Assembly (NCBI GenBank): GCA_001643675.2
Contig: LSRY02000043.1
Span: forward strand, 62,001-126,000
Direction of reading: 5' to 3'
Origin: Monocercomonoides exilis
Taxonomy: Eukaryota > Preaxostyla > Oxymonadida > Polymastigidae
DNA length: 64,000 nt
Part shown: positions 10,176 through 21,200 of the stretch, in pieces
Position numbering within the stretch: the stretch's first letter is position 1
How the letters are laid out: the number at the start of each line of letters is the position of its first letter
Notes under the pieces: generated by a model
The model's database searches: none
What the model saw: the letters and a program-made list of their open reading frames with translations, nothing else
What the model was told of the DNA's origin: nothing
Made by a program: the position numbers and the translations under genes

Positions 10176-11048
10176 TGTCAGAAATGTGTTTATGCTTTTG
10201 AAATGCGAAGAAGAACCAAATGGTCAGTAATGTTTAGAATTGTTATTGATTTTGTTTTTCTACTTATTTCCTAAATTTTTCTAATTTTTCCCTCAATTCT
10301 CCATTTTTTTCTAAGTGAAATACATACATCAAAAGAAAGAACATGATAATGCTATTTATTATTCTTTCAACGCAATAGCACAACATTGAGAATGACTTGT
10401 TGTCGAGGTTTTGATTTTGTTGTTATTCATCTTTAATTTATCTCTTTTGTATATTTTCAATCATGACTTAAACTGCTAAATTGTCTTTGAAAGAAAAATG
10501 AATATTAAGTCGATTTAACATCTTTGTTATTCAAAAAATGTTGGAAATAAATTCAGTTGTTGAAGAAAATGAATAGTCTAAAAATGATTGTTTCTTTAGG
10601 TGCTAAAGTTCAAATAAATAGGGATGCTCTCATTTAATGACGAGTGAAGTTTTGATTACAACTGTCTTGTTAAAATTGATGAATTACGTGCAACCGTGGA
10701 ACGCTTTTGCATTTATGATTTTCAAAGCTGTGAAAGGCCAAAAGTTTAATAAATTACTCAAAAGAGCATAAAATGGGATGAAATATTTAACAAACGAACA
10801 AGTGTGAGAATTCTTCTAAGCACAACGGTGTTCCAGCCAGTCATTTCGAAAATTTTTGTAGAAGAAAAGAAGCAACAAGATTATTTGATTGTTTCAATTT
10901 TTGTAAGTTTTTTTCAATAAAAAATATGAAAAAATTCACAAACAAAACTTTTTCATATTTCGAATAATAATCTGCTTTCAATTTTGTGAAATGGCAAAAA
11001 AAGAAAAATAAAACATCAAAGTTACAATATTCATTTCTTCTAATTTTC

Positions 11049-12079
11049 TCAATCAAACGAAAATAGACAAAAATATTCATCGGCAATTAATCGAATATTT
11101 TTTTTTGTTAAAAATAAAGCAATTCGCAAAAAAATAGCGATGATATCTTCATATCCTTCTTCTTCCATCTTTTTGAGCATCTCCCTTTTGGTTGTCTTTC
11201 TCTTTGCCTCTTTCATTTTGTTACCATCTTTTCTTTCATTCCCCATGAAATAAAATGAAAAAACTCAATAGATCACTCACAATTCTGTCATTCACTGTTT
11301 GCTGCTGAATTTCCTCTAAAACAACTTAAACTGCTCACCTTTTCAAAAAGTCTTCAACCATCACGCCTGTGCCATCTGCTGCTCTTTTTATTAATTCAAA
11401 GCATTTTTTGCTTATTTCTCCATAATTATCCATTGCTGTTCGAAGCACCCGAACAACGCTTTCAATAAGCCCAGCAAATTCTTCATTCCGCAATTTGCAT
11501 TCCCTAAAGAAAGAGTCCAACGTTCCGATCCATCTCAATAAAATGAATTCTTCTTTGGTTTCTTTTCCTCTCTTCCAATCCACACATTTCGACAGCTCTT
11601 CAAGTTCTCTCTCCGCTTCTCTCGCAAAATGCAGCTCATTTCCAACAATATCTTCCAAGCTTCTTTAGAAACAGAATTTTTGAGTCAGAAATTCCCAAAT
11701 CGAATAATAGTTAAGATGAGAAAGAATGTTGCGTTCCTGATAACATTGGATTACTCCCGCTTCACATTCAGATACAGCTTCTGCTCGACAAACTTAATTA
11801 AAACAAAAAAAACCTTGACAATGGAAATCACAGAAAAATTTTTTCACACATTCTGCCCAAAAGCAACTCAAAACCACCAATCACATTTCCACTTCTTTTT
11901 GCAGCTCTTCATTTTCCTCTTTGTTCAATACAGCTTTCAAAAGATTAGGAACAAAAATGGAATGAACTACTTCTGAAATTAAACCATTAGAGAGTAGCAG
12001 ATAACAATCACAAAGATAAACCAGAGCATTTCTTTCTTTTCTTCTCCTTTCTTCTATTTTTTCGAGAATTAACTTTTCT
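11049..12079 (-). pseudogene. Decayed copy of a large hypothetical (oxymonad-type) gene family
   Basis: The minus strand carries clearly coding-like segments that no longer share one open frame. From 5' they are: a helix with KIEERRRKERNALVYLCDCYLLLSN (from 12079), ended by TGA at 11881-11883; IQCYQERNILSHLNYYSIWEFL, broken by TAA at 11665-11667; then ELHFAREAERELEELSKCVDW..., ended by TGA at 11335-11337; then short EEIQQQTVND and KMEEEGYEDII segments in shifted frames. From memory, these match in order a large multigene family of hypothetical proteins annotated in Monocercomonoides; no function is known. No set of GT-AG introns rescues the frame that I could find. The downstream frames end near 11049. 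Confidence 0.7.
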
Positions 12080-12752
12080 TATATTTCACAAAGAAACGAA
12101 CCATTCAAACCATCCATATTCACGCTCATTATAATTATCCAATATTCAACATGCTCCAGAAACACAGCTGCAGTACCAGACACAATTTTTTATGTTCGAT
12201 CATTTTATGTATTTTATCAAACATTTTTTTGTGAAAACAAATTTAATCCTTTGTCTCACATTGCTTCAATTACTCAATGCATTTCTTCCATTTGCTGTCT
12301 GCGCATCTCCATTGCATCTTTCAAGCTCAGAAAACATTTCTGAATAAAATAAATAAGATATAATCATAATCATAAAAAAACCAGCATTAACATAAAACGC
12401 AAACCCAAAAACGTATTTTCAATATTCTTCTCCTTTATTTTTTGCTTATGTTGCAGTTGGAAAGTGTCACACTTCAACAATTCAAACAAAATAAACACAT
12501 GAAAATAAAGGAGAAAGAAATTGAAATGTTCAAAAAAAAATAAGTGTGAAAAATTTTGTATTCATACCAAGATTAAACTGATTTGTTCTATAAATAAGCT
12601 ATTTCGTAGATAGTTTTCGAATAAAAAAACGAATAATTTTGTAATGGGATACATTGATCATTCACAAAAAATTCAAAAAAGATATTATTATAAATGTTCA
12701 TATATTTATAATTTAAACTTTCAAGTTGTTATTCTCTGAATATAAATGAAAT

Positions 12753-12802
<50 letters not shown>

Positions 12803-13700
12803 TGGAAAATTGGTGATGGACGTAACGAACTTTTTTCTTCACGTCGCCCAGGGTTATAAAAAAGAAAGAAAGAAAAAATTAAGTTATTTTTTGAAAATTC
12901 TACAAAAAAACAAAAATGATAGCATAGTGTACATTTTAACATGTATCCATCGAATTTGTTTTTTATTTCACTGTGAACAAATGAGAAGAAATGAAAGGAT
13001 TTTATGTCATAGCAGCCTTCGGAGAGATGATCAATATAAACGAAAAACAATATTTTAATGTTCAAAACAGTTGTAGTAAAAACAATCTGTGAGTTATTTT
13101 TTTTTAAAGTCACTCATGTTTAATATTTTAGTTGAATAAAAAAAGTTTCCCTTGTGAGAATAAGTGTAAAGAGGAGAAATTTTGTCGTTTTTTATCAAAA
13201 AATGGTCAAAAAAATGTTGAATTTCAATGAACCTGAAAATTAAACATTTACCACTTTTCAAAAAGAATATCATAGATAGTAATTTTTGTTACAATCTTTT
13301 CATATATGAAATTTTGGTACTTCAAAAACTCTCACATTTTTTCAACAGAATAATTTTTTAGAAAAAATAAAAATTCAAAAGTAATTCTTGAGGAATAAAC
13401 GAAAAAGTCGAATGTTATGCTCTGACGAAATATTAAAATTAAATATTTTATCGTTTATAAGAAACAATAACCATCTAACTATGAGAGACAACCAAATTTT
13501 CGATACAAAAGCAAACTCGAAAACATAAATATTCAAATCGAAAGGTAAAATAAAAACACACAAAAAAGACGAATAATTTTAAGAATACATCAGAACGATG
13601 TCTTTTAAGCAGACAAAATAGAAACAATAAAATAAGATCCAATAAAATTGATATGATCAATCTCAATCTGATTTTGATTTCTTGCTCCTCTCCAACTGAA
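12080..13700. other. Non-coding spacer with 48-bp T tract and a diverged inverted repeat
   Basis: No gene. It holds T(48) at 12754-12801, a TAACCCTGGG-CGACGTG motif on the minus strand near 12840-12860, and a diverged inverted repeat at 13089-13274. Short ORFs here are AT-rich noise. Confidence 0.7.
12802..13274 (-). repeat. Second, diverged copy of the 9.3-10 kb repeat, opposite orientation
   Basis: Arms at 13089-13134 and 13219-13274 form an imperfect inverted repeat and resemble the arms at 9359-9424/9537-9603 (shared core ATGTTTAATTTTC and AAAAGT). Further along the minus strand, the same TAACCCTGGGYGACGTG motif follows as in the 9-10 kb copy, and a 48-base A tract (minus strand) ends it. 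The order of parts is therefore the same in both copies. Confidence 0.6.
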
Positions 13701-16700
13701 CTACATCAGATGTGTTCTAGAAGCAGAACTTTTCGGACGAGGGTAGAACAGAGGCTTCTGAGAGGGGGTGGAAAAGCCAAGTGAAGTGGATGGCCTGGTC
13801 GAGGTTGAAGAGGTGGATTTTGCCAGAGGATCTGTTTGTGTGGCGCTCAGCTGGGGTTGATAAAGACGTGATTTCAGCTGGCCAGAACTGGCTGTGGAAA
13901 TAGAGCGTGAAGTGCTTTTGAGGGCAGAAGAGAAAGGAGAAGAGGAAGAAGTAGAGGAAGAGGGCCGGAACCCAGATGAAGTGAGAGCGCTGGATCCACG
14001 TCTGGTGAGTGTTCTTGATGTCATGTTTGTGCGTGTCTGTGCAGACGGCGGGGAATATCCAGATGGCTCGGGTGATGTGCTTGAGGAGGCAGACGACTTG
14101 AGGAGCCGCTCGTATCCTTGCGCTAAAGACTCATTCGCAGACTTCACATTCTGAATAGAAAAAACAGACAATATTTCCATTCATACACATTGTTACACAC
14201 AAATAAGGATGATTCATTTAATGCAACAAACATATAGAGAAAAATAGAGAAGATGAAAACAGAAAAATAAATTTCAAATCAAATCATTTCTTTAATTAGG
14301 CTAAAAATAAAAATTCTCAACAAAAAAATGAAAGCAGAACAAAAACAATATTAATCATTAAAATTTTACGATCCCACACTTTGTAATCTCTTGTGTTCTG
14401 CTCCAATTCCCTGTTCCGCCTCATCAGTCTTTCAATGTCAGCAACAGTCGCATTCATCGCCTTTTCCTTTATTGAGGCATCACTGAAACCATCTTCTCCT
14501 TGCTCGCTGGACATTTTGACTCCGCCGCCTGAAAAAGAAGAAGAGGAAGAAGATGGCCTCTCACCCCATTCAGATTCTTCTGTGAGAGATTTCTGAGAAG
14601 AAGAAGAGGAATATTTTTTTTAGATGCAGAAAGGTTAAGATCAATAAAAATAGAAACATCAAAAATAAGTGTGTTTGAGGAATAATAAGTCAATAAAAAC
14701 AAATGTCAAAGAATGAAATAGATAAAAATATCTTTTCAATAAAAAACACACAATCTGCATTTTGAGTGCAGCTAACTCTGATTCGTAGCGTGCCCTCTCC
14801 GTCTTCCTTCTTTCTTCCTCCACATGAGAGCGCCTTTCCTTTGCCAGCATCCGTCTTGTTTGCTGAGTCAGTGCAGAAATGCGTTCCTCTTGCAAAGCAA
14901 TGATTTTCCTCAGCACTTTCCCTTCGCCCGTGTCCAGCGAGAGATCGCTCAGCGAACTGGATGACATCACATTCTGCCCAGACATCGCTGAATAAGAGCG
15001 AGAAGCACCAGAAAACGGAGATGTGGAAGCTGCTGAAGAAGAAGAGGAAGAAGCACTTGGATCTTCAGACAGCTTCTTCAATACAGAAAGAGGAGATGAA
15101 GATGCCTGCAGCGAGGAAGAAAAATTCACTGAAGAATATGGAGAAAGATGGACAGAAGCACGCGGAGAAGGAGAAGCAGAAGGCGAATGAGAAGGAGATG
15201 GTGAGCAGGTGGAGGATGTTGAAGCAGAAAGAGAAAAGGAAGAGGTATTTAAGCGATTCGTGAATGAAAGCAAGGCTGTTCCATCGCCTGCGCTGAAAGG
15301 AGAAGCAGAAGAGAAGGAGAGCTTCCGCTTCTCTCTCTCTTTCTCCTTCTCCGCCACAACAGCATCAAACAGTCTGTCGTATTCGCTTTTCAGCTCGCGA
15401 ATCTTCTTCAGCAGCACCTCGTTCCCCAACTGCGACTTCCGCAGCTCCATCTTCAGCACAGCAATCTTCTTGTCTCGTACGCCAACCATCGCCGTCGTCC
15501 GCTCCAGTTTCTCATTCGCAAACTGCAGCTGAGTGCGCGCATAATCCGTCTTGTACGACTGCAGCTCCACTTTCACCTGGTCGAGCTCTTGAACAAGTCT
15601 GTCTTTGTCAACCTAAATGTGCACGTGCAATGCAGATGAAGATGCGAAGCAATCGAGTTGATAGCACAAGATGTTAATAAATGAAGAACAAGTTGAAATC
15701 ATTTTGATGTAAGAATGTGATGATAAACACACAAACAAAGAAAAAAAAAAAAGAGAGAAAGAAGAACGCAATAAACAAAATACACAACCTCCAGTTGGAA
15801 GCAAAGCCGCTGCACTCTTTCTTTCTCCAGCTCTTCTTGTCTTTGGGCGTTTGAGATTTGTTGCACATCAGCATGGTGCTGTGCCTTCATCGAGTGAAGC
15901 TGAGACTGAAAAGAAAAATGAAGTCACAGTTGAATGTTTTGTACGAGTTTGATTCGAAGCGAATTCAAAATTTGAATGCAATGGAGTGAAAGAAATATAT
16001 AATCAATCAAACAAACAACCAAATAGAATTTAAAAAATAAGAAAAAAACATCTCGAAGTTATTACATTTTCACAAAAAACATGAAAAATTAAATGATTAT
16101 GATGCAATTTCTTTTCGAAAGATCCTTGCATACGTCAAGTTGAGTGATTTTTAACAGCTTCAGTTGCTGTTGTTGGATGACTTTTTTCATTTCTGTCATC
16201 ATTTCTTTGTCGTCGTTTATTTCATTCTGCAACTTCTGAATGTGCTGTACGAGCTTTTCGTTGTCTGAAGTATCAAAATACAGCACAATTGAAAGCAAAA
16301 CATAAACATTTTCATTCAAACAAGTCAATCAATCATCATTTTTCAAGCCTTCCTTCAGAGCTTCCAAAGACATTTTCGCGTTTGTAACAAGTTCTGAACA
16401 CGAATCTTCTTTTGCTTTAATCAACTTTTCAGTTTCCGTTTTTGTCGTTGTATTATCTTGGATTTGTCTTTTCTATTGTCAGTTAACCGTGATTATTATA
16501 TTAATACGCAAAAAGTTGATCGAATTTCATACCAACAATTTAATCTCTTCCTGCATCATTAACATTTTTTTAGATTCAGCAGTCTTCCCTTTTGTCGCAT
16601 CAATTGATACTTGGAATTCATAGTTGTTCTTAAAATTAACCAAGGTTCGTAGTTCCCCTCTGGGTGCGAATATAACACAAAAAATTAAAAAGAAATAAAA

Positions 16701-17382
16701 TCAATAACCAAAAAAAAATTATTCAAATAAAAACACACTTTAACATTTCAAGAACAGCTAAAGACTGCTTTTTTAGAAGTTCTTTTCTTTCGTCTTCTAA
16801 CTCCTCTTTTGTTGGCTGTCCCTCTGGAAAATCTTTCATTTCCAAATATCTGTCATTTGACATAAAAATTCGTAAAAAACAAACAATCGTTCAAACAGTT
16901 CAACAATTGTACGAGCTAGTTCTTCTACTGGTAAAAGACGCTCAATTAGATGATCTCGTTCGACTGTTAGTCCATCAATTATTTTCCGACTCTCTGCTGA
17001 TTCACGCTATTTATCCAGTAATAAACAAAATGCATAAGTCGACATCATTAAATTATTTCACAAAACCTCGAATTCACCTTTTAACATTTTCACTTGAGCC
17101 GTTAGAACTCCATTTTCCTTTTGAAGAAATATTGCCCTTTCTTTCAGCGAATCTGAATCCATGCATTCTGCATTTTTTTGTCCCCCCTGAGAATTATTTA
17201 TTTGCATTTGTTCATTTTTTTGAGTCATAAACAATTTTTTCTTTAATTCTTTATTTAGTTCTAAAAATTGTTTAAAGATCATTAAAATATAATTATTTAA
17301 TACTATCAAAGTTTATCCAGTATTCTTTTTTTATGCAACGAATAAGCACGCATGATAATTGTTTCAACAAAGAATTTATCAT
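13701..17382 (-). CDS. Long coiled-coil protein with Ser-rich segments, 11 exons
   Basis: Model: complement(join(13701..14150,14380..14592,14752..15612,15789..15905,16134..16264,16349..16472,16533..16659,16739..16849,16897..17006,17067..17260,17304..17382)); 2517 nt, 838 aa, every phase closing. Most of the protein is heptad-rich helix, for example KLVQHIQKLQNEINDDKEM, QAQLHS-type Gln/Glu coils and ERISALTQQTRRML. Two Ser/Thr/Pro-rich linkers interrupt it: in the middle (SPSPSHSPSASPSPRAS) and at the C-terminus (SASSSTSPEPSGYSPP). It would be a structural or scaffold protein, perhaps cytoskeletal. No named family is recognisable. Nine introns are GT-AG; intron 16265-16348 appears to be GC-AG. 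The start ATG is the only one giving phase with exon 2. A 26-residue first exon (INSLLKQLSCVLIRC) is the least certain part. Confidence 0.8.
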
Positions 17383-18274
17383 TTTCAAAAAAAAAAAAAA
17401 AAAAAAAAAAAAGAGAGAGAGAGAGAAATGTGGATTATCCAAAAAAGGATATATTAATTTTGTGAATAAATTATGTATTAAAAAAAATAATTGCTAATTG
17501 ATAATGTTGAAAAAAAAAATATTTTCTGTTCAATTAAAAAAAAATAATTTTGAAGTTAAGTTTTCAACTTCGTTAATTCAAATTCTGAGTGACATGGTAT
17601 TGTTGATATTCCATGTTTCTATATAGGCAATGTCATGCTTTTGTCATGTTAGAAATATACTTTTTTATTTCTTTTCCTCATTAATCTGCTTTTTTTTGAG
17701 AAGCACATTTCATCGCACGTTGATTCTCTTATCTGAAATTCGCACAAATTTCATATTGCAAGATTGCGCATATGCATAACTAACTTTCGGAAATTGTTAT
17801 ATGAATAAAAGAATAGCAAAGGAGAATTTGAACATGCATCCTTCTTGTGACTGATGGAACACTCTGACAGGATTTGATTTTTCAAGGCATTTGAGGGTTG
17901 AGTTTTAAAGTTTTTTGTGTCGTCAAACAAAACTTTTGAAACTCGCGTGAAATCTATGAAATTTTTCCAGAATAATAAAAGTAGAATGATGTATGACGCG
18001 CTTCAAAGCAAGAAAGGAATTCTTGTCGTTTTTTCTATTCTTTCATATTTATAACATTTATTTCTCATTTTTATGAAAGAAACATTTTTATTAAAATCAT
18101 GATATATTTAAATTGGAAAAAAAAAAAAAAACGAAATATATAAATATATACAACATCACTGCACCATCATTGGAATGAAACATTGCACGATCACGTGCAA
18201 AATACGCAATAAGAACAAATAATAAAACACAAGAAGAAAAGAAATATGCGAAGAATCCGTTCTGCTAATAAACT
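17383..18274. other. Intergenic spacer with A tract plus GA microsatellite
   Basis: This holds the 5' flank of the coiled-coil gene: A(26) at 17387-17412 running into GAGAGA. It also holds the 3' flank of the giant kinase-like gene. No ORF or RNA gene is seen. Confidence 0.7.
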
Positions 18275-21200
18275 TCACCACTGAAGCAAGCAGTGTTCAT
18301 CATCGAGCAGCATTGCCTTCATTGAATCATAGTCGCATGTACGTGCATAGCTCATCATCTTGCCCCACAGCGGGTCCTGGTCAACCACCTCCCACAGGCG
18401 GAGCAGCCCAGACACATGCGTCTGCTCGTTGTCGTCCTTGCACGCAACCACTTTCTTCTCAAAGCTCGCCATCGACGCTGTGTAGAACACCTTCACCAGC
18501 TCCTCCAGATCATCTGCTGGCCCATACGGCAGTACGTAGTTCTCCAGCCCCATCAGCACCTGATGCATCCGCGCAGACATAAACGGGATAGTTCCACCAG
18601 ACACTGTTGACTCGTTGGCAGGCACCGTCCGCCCGAAGTCGATCAGAAACACCTCCTCCTTCGCTGTGCCTTCTCTCAGCAGCACAAGATGATCTGGTCG
18701 CACATTTCTGTGCACTTTGTTCTGCCTGTGCATCACCTCGAGTGTGGTGATCATATCAAACATGTGCTTCCCCAAGTGCGGCGATGTCCATGGCCACGAC
18801 TTCCCCACGGGTGCACACACAAGCAGACGATCCAGCTCTTCCCAGCACACAAAGGAGTTTGCATGTGGCACACGCGCCTCCATAATCGTCTGCAGAATAA
18901 GAATTTCGTTCATCAGCTCCTCCGCCTTCGCTTCCATGTACGCTTTGAAAGAGCAAGGTACAGTCTCATCCAACTGCACAACTTCATCATCATCATCGTC
19001 GTCGTCGTCTTCATCTCCATTTCCATTGCGAGCATTTACACTCTTACTACTCTTGGCCAACGTTGTATCACCATTTCCTTTGCCTTTTGCTCCTTTCTTC
19101 CCCTTCTTCTTCTTCTGCACATGTGCCACCAAGCAATAGCTCTTCTTCCCAAACCCGACGATATCGCTGAACGAAAACCGTATCCCACACACCTCGCATT
19201 TCGGAATGTACCCAAAGAAGTTCGGTGGTTGGTTCAACATCCATGTGAAGTTTGCAAACGACGTCTCCTCACAAAACGGCTTGGGTGTTGTATACACAAC
19301 GCACATTGTGCCATGTTGCTTGTATCCAATAAAGATCTGATAGTAAAAAGGAGTCATCGCAATCGTTATGACATAGAATCTCCACGGCTGTGCCTGCAGC
19401 AGCTTGTAGGTGTGGATCATTGTCTCTCCCGTCTCATCTTTGGTGAGCGACCTCCGCTGTGCAATGTACCAGTCATCTAAATTGTCTGTCGTTGATCGCT
19501 TGTAATGCGTGGGTGTTGGGTAAAACATTGGCGGAGGCGATGGAGTTGAACGGGAACTTTTGTCATTGCTTTGCGTGTTTGAAACAGAAACTCCTTCGCT
19601 TTTTGATGATTTTGACTGAGAAGCAGCTTGTGCATTGTTCTGCTTCTGTTTCTGCTTCCTAACTCTTTTTCTCCTCGTTTTTGTCCAGTAGAAGTCGATA
19701 AACGTCACAAAAGAGCGCTGCACGAAGCGGCATTCAGAGGGATGGCCAGTCAGCACCATGAATGTTGGGTACATGTTTCCCAGTGTTATTCCACACTCAG
19801 AAGCAGGGCAGATGTAGAGGTGACTGTATGGCTGGGTGGTGATCTTGATTGGATAGTTCGAGGAGAGGAAATCGGAAACACTTGGTGATGTTGGGGCAGC
19901 AGCTGGATGAGCAGGTGGTGAGGGTGCATTGCTCATTGGAATAGCAGAAGAGGGAGAAGAGGAAGAGGAGGAAGAAGGAGAAGGAGAAAACGAAGAAAGG
20001 GAAGAAGACGAAGGGGATTGGAGAGGAGAGGAGAAGGGAAGAGCAGATGGATGTGGGGCAAGTGACTGAAATGAAGAGTGAATGGAAGAAGGTGGAATGA
20101 GTGGCTGTGTAAAAGTGTCTGATTGAAGTGAATGAGATGTCTGATTGATTGAATTGCTATCAGAAACAGAATGAATTGGAGGGATAGAAGAAGAAGCATT
20201 GGGAAGCAATGGCTGAATATCAACTGAATCAGAAGATGAATTTGAAGAAGAAGACGAAGACGAAGACGAAGATGTAGATTCAACAGCAGTAGAAAGAATA
20301 CTTGTTGAAGCATCTGGAAGGAGAGCCAATGAAGTGTCAGATGTTTGATCACTGAGAAGAGAGAAAGGAGCAGATGAAACAGATGAAGCAGAAGCAGAAG
20401 AAGAGGAAGAAGAAGACACAAATGAACGAGCTTTCGAAAAAGGCGAGAAAAGAGAAGGCGAAGAACGAGAAGAGGAAGACAGGAAATCAAACAGTCCCTT
20501 TTTCTGTTTGTGAGGCGAGGAATGAAAAGGAGAAGGCGAAAGCGAAGGCGAAAGAGCGATTGAAGTGGCAGGGTGTGATTGAAGGGCAGAAGGCGAAGTG
20601 AAACCCATCCTCAGCGGAGAAGGAGAGGGAGAAGGCATCAGAGAAGGAGAAAGGGAAGGCGAGAGAGAAAGGGAGAGAGAAGGTGAAGATGAGGAGGAAG
20701 ACAAAGGAGAAGAGGAGGAGGAGGAAGCGGAAAAAGCACGAGATGAGAAAGGGGCAGAGCGGAAGGCCAAGATGCGTTGCTGCTGTTCAACCGACATGGT
20801 GGCAAAGGAAGAAGGAAGAAGTGTTTTCGGAATGGGCGATATTCGTGCTGTTGGTCTCAGCTTCGATTTGGACTGCGAAATTGGGTGGGAATGAGAAATG
20901 ACTGGAGAAAGAGACAAAGAGGAAGAGGAGGAAGAGGAAGAAGTTGAAGAAGTTCGTTTGATTCTTTGATGAGATGAATGTTCTTTTGTGTTTTTGTTCT
21001 TTTTCTCTTTTCTTCTTTTGGAAGACGTTTCAGAAGTCTCGTTAATTTCTTCTTCTTCTTCCTCCTCTTTCTCTCCTTTTTTATCCACTTCTTCTCCATC
21101 TTCCTCTTCTTCCTCTTCTTCCTCACTCAATTGTGTTTCTGGCATCAGATCATCAAGAGGAAGTGGAATGAATGAAGAAGAAGGAAAAGACGAGGCTGTT

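Larger units (their letters stand above)
7974..11048. other. 3-kb AT-rich non-coding stretch
   Basis: No ORF with coding character is present on either strand. It holds a nested inverted-repeat block (about 9160-9650), a cluster of ACGT palindromes (9985-10175) and otherwise plain A/T-rich sequence. Confidence 0.75.

Noticed and set aside
11629-11976. + strand ORF of 115 codons
   Set aside because: It is the reverse strand of the decayed gene, whose own strand has clear helical protein segments.
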